Below the pieces are notes generated by a model. It was given only the letters and a program-made list of their open reading frames with translations. It was not told the origin of the DNA and made no database searches. Made by a program: the position numbers and the translations under genes. This document shows positions 1-10,009 of a stretch of 64,000 bases of DNA, in pieces; the stretch's first letter is position 1, and each line of letters begins with the position of its first letter. Source of the DNA: Bradyrhizobium sp. Ash2021 (lineage in GTDB: Bacteria; Pseudomonadota; Alphaproteobacteria; Rhizobiales; Xanthobacteraceae); the NCBI RefSeq assembly GCF_031202265.1, contig NZ_CP100604.1, forward strand, positions 9,034,501 through 9,098,500, read 5' to 3'.

Positions 1-659
1 TCAAAGCTCGGGCTGACGAAACTGAGATGCCAGGACCGCTTGTGGTCCTTCAGCGCGGCGATGGCGAAGCGGCGATAGGCGCAGCCTTCGGGAAATAGGA
101 TCAGCGGCACTGACTCATTGTCATCAGCCGAATAATTCGGGCCGCTGACCCAGACCAATTGCTCACGGAGCGCCACGGTGCCGTTTTTTGCTCCGGTTTC
201 CTGTTTGAAGAAGGCCAGATCGAACTCGCCGCGCATGCTCCGCTTCATCAGGTTTTCGGACTGATTGGCCTCAACCTCCAGTCCGACCATAGGATGCTTG
301 TTCTTGAAGCGCGCCAGCCAAGTCGTGAAATCGCGTCCAAAGAAATCGAGCGGCACCCCAAGACGAACAAAGCCGGTCAGCACGTCATCGGACATCGAGG
401 CATAGGCCTCGTCGTTGAGTTGCAGAATCTTTCGCGCATACTGCAGGAGCTTGCCGCCCTCCGAGGTCAGTTCGAGCACACGGCCCTTGCGGCGCGTCAG
501 CAGCGCCTTGCCGACCTGGGTTTCGAGTTTCGCGATCTGCTGGCTGATCGTCGATTGGGAGCGGCCGACGGTTTCCGCCGCGCGCGAAAAGCTCATGGTG
601 TCGGCGATGACCAGAAACGAGCGCAGGCAGTCGATATCGAAGTTCACCGAGATCTCCAT
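1..659 (-). CDS. LysR family transcriptional regulator (C-terminus off the left edge)
   Basis: The reverse strand reads from an ATG at 659 into an N-terminal winged helix-turn-helix typical of LysR regulators (start MEISVNFDIDCLRSFLVIAD, then a helix with SFSRAAETVGRSQSTISQQI) and then the substrate-binding domain, which runs off the window after about 219 residues. It is divergent from the DUF485/symporter pair starting at 880, the usual arrangement for a LysR activator and its target. An inverted repeat at 671-687 lies just upstream of its start. The inducer is unknown; a haloacid or short carboxylate is an inference from the neighbours. Confidence 0.88.
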   Translation of the reverse strand, partial: MEISVNFDIDCLRSFLVIADTMSFSRAAETVGRSQSTISQQIAKLETQVGKALLTRRKGRVLELTSEGGKLLQYARKILQLNDEAYASMSDDVLTGFVRLGVPLDFFGRDFTTWLARFKNKHPMVGLEVEANQSENLMKRSMRGEFDLAFFKQETGAKNGTVALREQLVWVSGPNYSADDNESVPLILFPEGCAYRRFAIAALKDHKRSWHLSFVSPSF

Positions 660-670
660 AATCGCAAAAT

Positions 671-687
671 ACGATATCGATCATCGT
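671..687. promoter_or_regulatory. candidate LysR operator in divergent promoter region
   Basis: Inverted repeat ACGAT-N7-ATCGT lies 12 bases upstream of the LysR start and inside the 220-base gap shared with the DUF485 gene. Size and place suit autoregulatory LysR binding, but there is no second copy in the window to support it. Confidence 0.3.
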
Positions 688-879
688 TATTATTCATTTT
701 GCCACTTCAGACACCGTCCGTAAAGACGTAGTAGCCGCTTTGCGCATAATGACGCCCAAGGACTGGCCAACCCCGCTGCAATGCGGGACGCAAATCGCCC
801 CGCGCCTTCCGCGCATCGCATAATCGATGCCGAGAGCGTGAAGGACGCGATTTGATGACAAAAACGCGGGAGGGGAATC

Positions 880-1194
880 GTGGCTCGCAACGGGACATCG
901 CTTGAGGCTGCGCACGCCTCGGTCAAGGAGTTGATCGCCGGGAAGCTGAAGTATCTGGTGCCGATGACGATCATTTTCATAGTCAGTTATATCGGCCTGA
1001 CCGTATTCGCCGGTTTCGCCAAAGACCTGATGGGCATGAAGATCGCCGGCGCGGTCAATCTGGGCTTCGCGCTGATCGCGCTCAACTATCTGCTGTCATG
1101 GGTCCTCGCGATCGTCTACGGGCGCATCGCCGCCGGCAAGTTCGATCCACTCGCCGCGAGGGCTGCGATGGAGATCTCCGGGCGGGGAAATTGA
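880..1194 (+). CDS. DUF485 family inner-membrane protein
   Basis: This 104-residue protein has two hydrophobic segments (about residues 28-50 and 57-80), the layout of DUF485 (YjcH-like) proteins. Such proteins are usually encoded directly before a sodium:solute symporter of the ActP acetate permease type, as here: the next gene starts one base after this stop codon. A GTG or TTG start is used. It probably is an accessory subunit of the symporter, but its biochemical role is not established for the family. Confidence 0.85.
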   Translation: MARNGTSLEAAHASVKELIAGKLKYLVPMTIIFIVSYIGLTVFAGFAKDLMGMKIAGAVNLGFALIALNYLLSWVLAIVYGRIAAGKFDPLAARAAMEISGRGN

Positions 1195-1195
1195 G

Positions 1196-2719
<1,524 letters not shown>

Positions 2720-2811
2720 ATGGGCAGCTGCGCTTGCTGAAAGAAGTCAGCCGCGGTTCACCGCGGCCGATCGGTTTTACTCCACAACCCGTGAGATAAA
2801 GGGTCCGCCCT

Positions 2812-3573
2812 GTGACGATCAAAGCTGTTGTTTTCGATGCCTATGGCACCCTCTACGATATCCAATCGGTAGCCGCGATCACTGATGAAGCCTTCCCCGG
2901 ATATGGCGAGATCATCACCCAGATCTGGCGTCTGAAGCAGCTGGAATACACCTGGCTGCGATCGCTGATGCAGCGCTATGAGGACTTCTCGATCATCACG
3001 CGCGAGTCGTTAGCCTACACGCTGCGATGCCTCGGGCTGAAGAACGATCCTGGCGTGTTCGAGCGTATCATGGGCAAGTACGCCCATCTCGATCTTTATC
3101 CCGACGCGAAGGCAACGCTCGCGGCGATGAAGGGTCGCAAGCTCGCGATACTGTCGAACGGCAGCACCGATATGCTCAATTCTCTTGTTGGCAATACGGG
3201 GCTGGACCGGATCCTGGATGCCACGATCAGCGTCGATTCCAAACAGATCTTCAAGCCGGCCCCTGATGCCTACACGCTAATCGAAACGAATCTCGGGGTC
3301 GCGCCTGCCGACGTGCTGTTCGTGTCCTCAAATCCGTTCGATGCTTGCGGCGCCAAGGCGTTCGGCCTGAAAGTAGCGTGGATCGAGCGGGTGACGCCCG
3401 AGGCCATGGCCGAGGCCTGCCAGAAAAGCGATCTCATCGCACCGCTGACCATGTTCAGGGCAATCCGGATGCAGATGGATGAGTTTGGTCTTGAGCCGGA
3501 TTATCGTGTCAGCGGGCTCTCCGCGCTGGTAGATATCCTGTCGCCGGTCGGAAAACATCACGGGATAAGGTGA
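2812..3573 (+). CDS. L-2-haloacid dehalogenase, type II (DhlB-like)
   Basis: This 253-residue HAD-superfamily enzyme matches type II haloacid dehalogenases, which hydrolyse L-2-haloalkanoates through an aspartyl ester. Visible catalytic residues are Asp9 and Thr13 in FDAYGTLYD, Arg40 in IWRLKQLEY, Ser115-Asn116 in LSNGS, Lys148 in FKP, and Ser173, Asn174 and Asp177 in SSNPFDACG. The length equals that of X. autotrophicus DhlB, whose sequence as I recall it is closely similar. The start is GTG at 2812. A small hairpin (2750-2767) lies between the symporter stop and this gene. It probably forms one unit with the upstream symporter for haloacid use; the next gene overlaps its stop codon. Confidence 0.9.
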   Translation: MTIKAVVFDAYGTLYDIQSVAAITDEAFPGYGEIITQIWRLKQLEYTWLRSLMQRYEDFSIITRESLAYTLRCLGLKNDPGVFERIMGKYAHLDLYPDAKATLAAMKGRKLAILSNGSTDMLNSLVGNTGLDRILDATISVDSKQIFKPAPDAYTLIETNLGVAPADVLFVSSNPFDACGAKAFGLKVAWIERVTPEAMAEACQKSDLIAPLTMFRAIRMQMDEFGLEPDYRVSGLSALVDILSPVGKHHGIR

Positions 3574-4323
3574 TGGCGAAGGCACGATCCCGTTCCGTCG
3601 AGTGTTTGGCAGCGCGACAGTGGCACGATTACCAAAGGCGCACACCCGGAACCTATTTTGCCGAAACGCCCGATACGCTGACGCTGGACGAGGCCTACGC
3701 CGTCCAAGCGGAGGTAGCGCGCTTGCGTTGCGCGGCCGGCGACGCGGTCGCGGGATACAAGGTCGGCTGCGTCGGACCGGGCGTGGTCGAGCAATTCGGC
3801 ATGAACGGTCCGATCCACGCGCGTCTGTTCCGCAGTGAAATCAGGAATTCCGGAGAAACCCTGCAATACAGTGCGTACGCCAATCTCACAATTGAAGGCG
3901 AGATGGCTGTTCGCATCGACACTAACGGGGTGATCGAGGCGGCTTTCCCGGTCATTGAATTGCATCATTTCGTCTTTCGCGGGCCGCGGAAGACGCTGAC
4001 GGAACAATAATGGCATTCACGCTGGTGCAGTGATTTCAAGCCGCCATGCAACCATGACGCTCGATGATTGGATCGCTGCTCGCACTTTGTCCGTTGTCGT
4101 CAACGGCGTAACTATCGATGCTGGAGCATTGTGGGCGATGAGAGGTGGGGCTGCCGAGGCGATCGAGTGGCTCCGTGACGACCTCGACCGCTTCGGCGCC
4201 TCACTTAAACCTGGAGACCTCGTATTGACGGGAACGCCGCTTGGGCTCAACCCGGTAAAGGCTGGCGACCACGTGGTAGTCTTGGTCGATGACCGCGAAT
4301 ACGTGGAGTGCAGGCTCATTTGA
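3573..4323 (+). pseudogene. 2-keto-4-pentenoate hydratase family gene, frameshifted
   Basis: The first frame (ATG 3573, or GTG 3570 overlapping the dehalogenase stop) encodes an N-terminal half of the fumarylacetoacetate hydrolase/2-keto-4-pentenoate hydratase family and stops at 4008-4010. The C-terminal half continues in another frame: NNNGIHAGAVISSRHATMTL is readable from about 4003 and runs to the stop at 4321-4323 through SLKPGDLVLTGTPLGLNPVKAGD, the typical family ending. A small deletion near 4000-4008 explains the break. Enzymes of this family hydrate 2-oxoalkenoates in aromatic and related catabolism. The gene is very likely dead. Confidence 0.82.
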
Positions 4324-4480
4324 TACCGTATTGCAGTTCCAGCTAGTTAGCCTTTACAGCTATCTTGCGGGCTATTTGCTGTTCGGCGCGGACTAATCGC
4401 CGACCTCATGATCGCCCATGTCCCCGATAGTGGCGGCGGCGTCAAAGCCCGACGCGATTTTCAAGATGGTCGTTGAGGAC

Positions 4481-4783
4481 TTAATAATGGCGCTCGGCCT
4501 CGCGCCGATAGCGGTTTACAGCATAGTCGAGACCTTCCGGCGCGGCGAATTGGAAGTGGACGGCCTGGCCCGAGAACGGTCCAAGACCAGAGGCGATGAA
4601 CAAGAGCCACGACAGCAGTTCCGGTCGATCTTCCGGAGTGCCAAGGAATTTTCCGGTCTTTTCGGCGAGATAGATCAGGACCGCCGTGGAGTCGAAGACG
4701 CGGACTTGCTTGCCGCCCGGCCCGTCGGTATCGACGATGGCAGGCATGATGCGGCATTCGATTTTCTCGATTGTCCGGAGCAC
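4481..4783 (-). pseudogene. glutathione S-transferase gene fragment
   Basis: About 90 residues from MPAIVDTDGPGG to AVNRYRREAERHY match, nearly residue for residue, the middle of the intact GST at 18443-19150. The thioredoxin-like first 50 residues and the C-terminal third are absent; the frame stops at a TAA directly after RHY. Both ends look like rearrangement junctions (about 4750 and 4481). No functional GST can be made from it. Confidence 0.82.
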
Positions 4784-4956
4784 TCCCGCGCCGAGCCCTA
4801 ACCATAGCGAGGTCTTCTGGCCCGCCGCAAAGATCGCGCGATCAAACCGCAGGAGCGAAAACTCCCTTTTAACTGATGCGACGTCGGCCCCGTGTGCGGC
4901 GCGCCACCATCATGTGGCGGTCACCCAAAAACCTTTACAAAAGCCGACGGCCAGGC

Positions 4957-5274
4957 TCAGGCAGAAACATCCAATCGAGAACCAATTGCGATGACGGGTA
5001 CCGCGCCGGCGACGCCTTGTAAGTTTGACGGTTTTTCCAGGCCATCAGTTACCGTCGTGGTCGGATTGGCATTGAGACTGGCAAGACTGCCTCCGAAAAC
5101 GACGCCTGACGACGGAGGATTCTTAACCGTGGGGTCGTCCTTTGCATCCTTCCCGTATGGTCCGGATTCTGGATGCGCAGGATCAATATGCTTCTTGGCA
5201 TAGTCCACATCCGTGCAGTTTCTGCACGCGAAGCCGTTTACGGTGACCGGGGTAGGATAATTGATTGTCATCAT
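4957..5274 (-). CDS. small conserved hypothetical protein with CxxC motif
   Basis: The 105-residue protein starts at either of two adjacent ATG codons (5274 or 5271) with INYPTPVTVNGFACRNCTDVD. Its first half has one Cys-x-x-Cys pair and is rich in Asp, Pro and Lys; it has no signal peptide or membrane segment. The N-terminal pattern resembles small hypothetical proteins I associate with Bradyrhizobium. Function is unknown. It stands alone among gene fragments. Confidence 0.6.
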   Translation of the reverse strand: MMTINYPTPVTVNGFACRNCTDVDYAKKHIDPAHPESGPYGKDAKDDPTVKNPPSSGVVFGGSLASLNANPTTTVTDGLEKPSNLQGVAGAVPVIAIGSRLDVSA

Positions 5275-5555
5275 GTCATATTACGCGTGAAGGGTTACAG
5301 CCCGATTAAACCGCTGCTTGGTGCTAACAATTGTCAGAATTAGCTTGGCCATTTGTTCGACGAAAATCTGGATCACCGCGACCGAGCCCCCGGGGTTCTT
5401 TTAGGAGATACCTAATTATGAGGGATATGCCGCCGGAAAATAGGCCTTGGGAAAGGACACACGGCGGTGGGAATGTCCCGGTCTTGTCGATGGTTCGGCT
5501 ACTGCGTGGCCGCTGACGGCGCGGACGCCTTAGTCCTCCGCTCGCGTCCGCGCTC
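5275..5555. other. intergenic region, no supported gene
   Basis: Open frames occur on both strands here but none has recognisable similarity or a convincing ribosome binding site. It leads into the small gene broken by the IS element. Confidence 0.5.
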
Positions 5556-5575
5556 ATGACTAGGTTCAATACAGT

Positions 5576-5583
5576 CGGATTAG
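5576..5583. repeat. left target-site duplication of IS5-like element
   Basis: CGGATTAG directly precedes the left inverted repeat; the same 8 bases follow the right end at 7103-7110. Confidence 0.85.
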
Positions 5584-7102
5584 TCGTCCGTGAAGAATTC
5601 CCAAGTCGTTGATTTAGAATCTGGAAACGGCAGGCTGGGGCAACCGAGTTTGCCGGGAATCGGGTGTGCGGAAGGGGATTCCTTGCAAATTTGATTTGTG
5701 ATTCACTCGCCTTTGGATGTTTTGGCGGGGGACCAGATGCGACCACCGGAACGGCGGGAGACAGGAGAGCAGGATCTGTTCCGCTCTCGGCTCGACCAGA
5801 TCATCGACCTGAAGCATCCGCTGGTGGCGCTGGGGCGCACGGTGGATTGGGAGTTCCTGGAACGGGAGTTCGGGGCGGTCTACACGGATGATCCCGGCCG
5901 CCCGCCACTGCCGACGCGATTGATGGCGGGGCTGGCGATCCTCAAGCACACCTACGACCTGTCCGACGAGGTGCTGTGCGAGCGCTGGGTCGAGAACCCC
6001 TATTACCAGTTCTTCTGCGGCGAGGAGTTCTTCCAGCACCGGCTGGTGTTCGATCGCTCGTCGCTGACGCGCTGGCGCAACCGGATGGGCGAGGAGCGGC
6101 TGCAGGCATTGCTGCAGGAGAGCCTGTCGGTGGCCACCAGAACCAAGGCGATCAAGCCGTCCGAGTTGTCACGGGTGATCGTCGATACCACCGTGCAGCC
6201 CAAGAACGTGACGTTCCCCACCGACGCGAAGCTTCTGAACCGGGCGCGCGAGAAACTGGTGCGGCTGGCGCAGCGCCACGGGGTAGATTTGCGCCAGTCC
6301 TATGCGCGCCTGGGCAAGTTCGCCCTGATCCAGCATCAGCGCTATGCCCACGCCAAGCAGTTCAAGCGTGCCAACCGGATGCTCAAGAAGCTGCGCACCT
6401 ATCTCGGCCGCGTCATCCGCGACATCGGCCGCAAGATCGAGGGCAACAGCGGGCTCGAAGGGACGTTCGCACAGCTGCTATTGCTGGCGCGGCGCGTGCG
6501 CGAGCAGCAGCAACGTCAACGCGGACCGAAGGTCTATTCCCTGCATGCGCCGGAAGTCGAATGCATCGGCAAGGGCAAGGCCCATCGGCCTTACGAGTTC
6601 GGCGTCAAGGTCAGCGTTGCCACCACCCTCAAGCACTGCAAGGGCGGCCAGTTCGTCACCCATGTGAAGGCGCTGCCCGGCAATCCATATGATGGCCACA
6701 CCTTGGAAACCGTGATCCCGGACATGGAAGCGCTCGTCGGCAACACCATCGCGCGCATCCTCGCCGACAAGGGCTACCGCGGCCACAATGCGCCGCCCGA
6801 TTACAAGTTCAGGGTCTTCATCTCGGGGCAAAAGCGAGGGGTGACGCCGCAGATCAAGCGCGAACTCCGCCGCAGGTCCGCCGTCGAGCCCGTCATCGGC
6901 CATCTCAAAGCCGAGCACCGCATGGGCCGCAACTATCTCTGGTTCCGGCGCGGCGACGCCAACAACGCCGTCCTCGCCGCCGTCGGCTACAACTTCCGCC
7001 GCCTGATCCGCTGGCTCAGGATTTTGTTGCGCCAAATCCTGGCCGCTCTCTTCGCCGCGCCGTCGACCAATCCAGTCTGAAATCAGGGTTCTTCACGGAC
7101 GA
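5584..7102 (+). mobile_element. IS5-like insertion sequence, complete
   Basis: The 1519-bp element is bounded by imperfect inverted repeats beginning TCGTCCGTGAAGAA (left 5584; reverse complement at the right end 7089-7102) and carries one transposase gene. It is flanked by the 8-bp direct repeat CGGATTAG. IS5-family elements usually make shorter duplications, so the subgroup needs checking. The intact transposase, clean ends and perfect duplication point to a recent insertion. Confidence 0.88.
5698..7080 (+). CDS. IS5-like family DDE transposase
   Basis: This 460-residue transposase has an N-terminal DUF772-type region (LPTRLMAGLAILKHTYDLSD) and a DDE catalytic core: first Asp in VIVDTTVQPKN, second in ILADKGYRGHN, and Glu in RRRSAVEPVIGHLKAEHRMG. 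It is full length and uninterrupted. Start is GTG 5698 or ATG 5737. It sits between the terminal inverted repeats and is probably functional. Confidence 0.9.
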   Translation: MIHSPLDVLAGDQMRPPERRETGEQDLFRSRLDQIIDLKHPLVALGRTVDWEFLEREFGAVYTDDPGRPPLPTRLMAGLAILKHTYDLSDEVLCERWVENPYYQFFCGEEFFQHRLVFDRSSLTRWRNRMGEERLQALLQESLSVATRTKAIKPSELSRVIVDTTVQPKNVTFPTDAKLLNRAREKLVRLAQRHGVDLRQSYARLGKFALIQHQRYAHAKQFKRANRMLKKLRTYLGRVIRDIGRKIEGNSGLEGTFAQLLLLARRVREQQQRQRGPKVYSLHAPEVECIGKGKAHRPYEFGVKVSVATTLKHCKGGQFVTHVKALPGNPYDGHTLETVIPDMEALVGNTIARILADKGYRGHNAPPDYKFRVFISGQKRGVTPQIKRELRRRSAVEPVIGHLKAEHRMGRNYLWFRRGDANNAVLAAVGYNFRRLIRWLRILLRQILAALFAAPSTNPV

Positions 7103-7110
7103 CGGATTAG
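7103..7110. repeat. right target-site duplication of IS5-like element
   Basis: CGGATTAG, identical to 5576-5583, directly after the right inverted repeat. Confidence 0.85.
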
Positions 7111-7499
7111 ACTACGGGACTCTCCGTAAAGAGTGCCTTGAGGCCGTCAGGCAATGGCCCGGCTGTGAGTCGATCGCTGGCATTCAAATACTACGAGATA
7201 ACAGACCGGGGAAATTCTCTGTCAAGATTACGCTGTATGGAAGCGCCAACGTCAAGACGGCCGACCGCGCAATGATTTTCGTTCAGCGTGAAAAACGAAG
7301 GCAATCTCATCTAGTCGAATAGTGCCTAACTATTCGCACGTCATCTACGAGGGCGGCCCTCTGACGCCCGCTGTTCCTAGGAAACCGAGAAGGGCACTTC
7401 GGCACCGGCAAGACCGCATTTTACCCATTTCTGAATCGCGGCATCCGCGAACCTCGACGGTCGCCGTTGCCACGAAACCGCCTATCGGCGCGCTCCGGC

Positions 7500-8093
7500 G
7501 ATGCAACGGCGCTGGAAAGACAACTCTGCTAAGAGCTATCTCCGGCGTGCAACCAATCACGGGAGGCAGGATTACCTTCAATGGAGAAACGATCGAACGA
7601 CTATCGCCCCACGCGTGCATCGCACGCTGCATCGCTCGGTCTCCTGAGGGCCAACAGGTGTTCGGCTCCTTATCGGAAGAAACTCTTCGTAAGGAAGCTT
7701 ACTGCCGCCCCGGTGATCTGCGCGACAGGCTCGAGGCAGTCTACACAATGTTTCCGGTGCTGGCCGAGCGCCAGAGGTCTCTCGCTGCTGCCCTATCCAG
7801 CGGTCAGCAACAGATGCTCGCAATAGGACGAGCGCTCATGACCGATCCGACGCTCCTCATTCGCGATGAACCGTCGCTTGGGTTATCGCCACTGCTGGTG
7901 AATTTCGTATTCGACACGATCCAATCGCTGAATGAAAAGGTTTGACGATTCCTCTCGTCGAGCAGAACGCCCGCGCCGCGCTTGAAGTGTCAAATCGGGC
8001 ATTTGTAATAGTGTCGGGCCATATTGCTCAGGCGGGACTGCCTTCTGACTTGTTGGATGACGCATTGATCCGAGAAGCCTATCTCGGCGGCTG
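7500..8093 (+). pseudogene. branched-chain amino acid ABC transporter ATPase (LivF-like), decayed
   Basis: A recognisable LivF-type ATPase starts at a degraded Walker A (CNGAGKTTLLRAISGVQP) and continues through a damaged signature (ALSSGQQQMLAIGRAL, usually LSGGEQQML) and a Walker B with an extra Arg (LLIRDEPSLGL). The frame ends at 7945, and the C-terminal part (IPLVEQNARAALEVSNRAFV to EAYLGG) continues in another frame to a TGA at 8093. The N-terminal strand region before Walker A is missing or unrecognisable. No partner liv genes are near, so this is a relic. Confidence 0.82.
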
Positions 8094-8257
8094 AGGTGGG
8101 ATCCCGCCGCCCTACTGCGGTCCGTTAGGCTCATGAGGAGCCCGGCCGTCTCTGAACGGGAGGTGTGAATCGGCTCCGCGACGTGACCCCGTCGCCTTCG
8201 ACAATATCAATGCGTTGGGATGCCGATCGGCGTCGAGACCCCACGCCGAATAAAACC

Positions 8258-8848
8258 TCATTCATTCGCAGCCAAAAGCGCAAAGACAGAACGTACGGCC
8301 CCTTCGAGCAATTCACGCTTGGGGCGCGAGCGCGCCAGCACGCGGATACCCAGCACAACACTGAGAAGCAGCCGCGCGAGATCTTCGTGCGACTGAGCGG
8401 TTGTAATCATCCCCGACGTCTGTCCCGCTTCCATGCAACGACGGAAGAACGCCTCAACCTCGCCAAGCACGCCGTCCACCACCCGACAGAACTCTTTATC
8501 ATGCGGAGCAAGCTCAACGGCCGAATTTACTAACATGCAACCCTTCCGCTTCTTGTCGGTGATCGAGCGCTCAATGATTTCAGAGAAAAAGGCTTCGAGA
8601 GCTTCGAATGGCGGAAGCTTACTCTCGAAGCGCTGAACGCGATCGCCGAAATTGTTGCTGACATAGTGATCCAGCGACCGCTTGTAGAGCGAACGCTTGT
8701 CGCCGAACGCATTGTAGAGACTTGCGCCTGTGATACCCATGCTCTGCGCAAGATCGCGGACCGACGTCGCCTCGTACCCCTGCGACCAGAAACAATGGAC
8801 CGCAGCGTCGAGAACAACCGTCTCATCGAATTCTCTTGGCCTTGCCAC
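8258..8848 (-). CDS. TetR family transcriptional regulator (first of two paralogues)
   Basis: The 196-residue protein has a TetR helix-turn-helix (MARPREFDETVVLDAAVHCF, then GYEATSVRDLAQSMGITGASLYNAFGDKRSLY) and an all-helical ligand domain including KRKGCMLVNSAVELAPHD. It is a clear paralogue of the regulator at 21706-22359, with near-identical DNA-binding helices, so the two may recognise similar operators. It is transcribed in the same direction as, and downstream of, the DhlA-like dehalogenase gene. A role in controlling dehalogenase or GST genes is inferred from position. Confidence 0.9.
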   Translation of the reverse strand: MARPREFDETVVLDAAVHCFWSQGYEATSVRDLAQSMGITGASLYNAFGDKRSLYKRSLDHYVSNNFGDRVQRFESKLPPFEALEAFFSEIIERSITDKKRKGCMLVNSAVELAPHDKEFCRVVDGVLGEVEAFFRRCMEAGQTSGMITTAQSHEDLARLLLSVVLGIRVLARSRPKRELLEGAVRSVFALLAANE

Positions 8849-8985
8849 TCAAGCCTCGCTCTGGTCCGCACGATGGACGATACATTCCTGATTATTATAA
8901 ATAGCAGGGGCGAGAATACAACGCAGCCCCGGGCGCGAGCCGTTGCCGACGTTTCAGCCGCGTCAAAGATCTTCGATCCGGCGAC

Positions 8986-9870
8986 CTAGCTTGCAAAACT
9001 TTTCATTGCCGCTTCAACAATCACCGCGCCCGCCTCCTGCGTGAAATGACCCGCGCCAGCCAATTCGAAGGGCAGTGGACAGTTCCGAATGGTCGTCCGC
9101 AAGGCCTCCATGACCGGCGGGCCGAGAACAGGATCCTTCATGCCGACCGCCATGAAGCTCTTGCCGGCCCACTCCTTCGACCAGAAGTCGCGGGCCCGGC
9201 GCGAAAGGGCTGCGCCGTCCGCGTCCGGCCGGTCCGGCACGAGATTTGGAAAACGTCGTACACCCGCCTTGTACCGCATATCCGGATACGGGGCCCCATA
9301 GGCCGCGGCCTCCGCATCGCCAAGCGATGGCACCGCCCGCTTCATCAGGGCAGCAATATCCATATCGGGCTTGCTGTTCGAGAACGCACGCCAAGCAAGA
9401 AAGCCATCACCAAGAGGCGCATCGCCTGTTCCAAGAGAAGTGTTCATGACGAGGAGCCGCTCAAACCGCCCTCGCATGTCCATTGGAATGGTCAAACCGA
9501 TGAGCCCGCCCCAGTCCTGGCAGACGAGCGTTATGCGTTTCAGATCGAGCGTTTCGATTAAAGAGATGATGGAGTTGCGGTGGAAATCGAATGTGTAAGC
9601 CGCGTCATCCGTCGGTTTGTCGGAGCGACCGAAGCCGAAAAAATCAGGCGCGACCACGCGATAGCCGGCCGCGACCAGCGCCGGCACCATCTTGCGATAG
9701 AGATACGACCATGTGGGCTGGCCGTGCAGACACAGAGCCACCGGAGCATCGGGTGCGCTCTCGTCGAGATAATGCATGCGCAGGCCAGCAGGGCCCTGAA
9801 GATAATTCGGAAGAAACGCGTAGCCGGGAAGGCCGACGAAATTCTCGTCCGGGGTTCGCAGGATGATCAT
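8986..9870 (-). CDS. haloalkane dehalogenase, DhlA-like (HLD-I subfamily)
   Basis: With the start at ATG 9870, preceded by GGAAGGAAAACG, the product has 294 residues; an upstream in-frame start at 9924 lacks such support. The alpha/beta hydrolase carries the haloalkane dehalogenase set: HGQPTWSYLYRKM (oxyanion region), nucleophile Asp119 with halide-binding Trp120 in CQDWGG, a second halide Trp160 in DGFLAWR, the acid Asp in GMKDPVLGPP after strand 7 as in X. autotrophicus DhlA, and the base His in AGHFTQE. DhlA has Glu where this has Gln51. It should hydrolyse terminal haloalkanes to alcohols in the cytoplasm. The peroxiredoxin-like gene upstream is separated by about 140 bases. Confidence 0.9.
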   Translation of the reverse strand: MIILRTPDENFVGLPGYAFLPNYLQGPAGLRMHYLDESAPDAPVALCLHGQPTWSYLYRKMVPALVAAGYRVVAPDFFGFGRSDKPTDDAAYTFDFHRNSIISLIETLDLKRITLVCQDWGGLIGLTIPMDMRGRFERLLVMNTSLGTGDAPLGDGFLAWRAFSNSKPDMDIAALMKRAVPSLGDAEAAAYGAPYPDMRYKAGVRRFPNLVPDRPDADGAALSRRARDFWSKEWAGKSFMAVGMKDPVLGPPVMEALRTTIRNCPLPFELAGAGHFTQEAGAVIVEAAMKSFAS

Positions 9871-10009
9871 CGTTTTCCTTCCGCGGGAGACGGCGGGCCC
9901 AACTCGCGATGGTGCGATCAGCACCCACCGTATTCAGGATTTACGGCGATGTGACGCGCCTTCTTCATGTCTACAGCGCTGCTTCCCGAACAGCGGCGGT
10001 CTCGCGCTC

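Larger units (their letters stand above)
5556..7322 (+). pseudogene. small conserved hypothetical gene split by an insertion sequence
   Basis: Joining 5556-5583 to 7111-7322 (removing the IS and one copy of its 8-bp target duplication) restores a continuous 79-codon frame: MTRFNTVGLDYGTLRKECLE at the start and a lysine/arginine-rich end before TAG at 7320-7322. The frame is kept exactly across the repaired junction, which supports both the gene and the duplication length. The protein has no signal peptide or known domain. It is inactivated by the insertion after codon 9. Confidence 0.8.

Noticed and set aside
5324..5746. 140-residue reverse-strand frame across the left IS end
   Set aside because: It spans the target duplication and IS terminus and has no similarity; not a gene.
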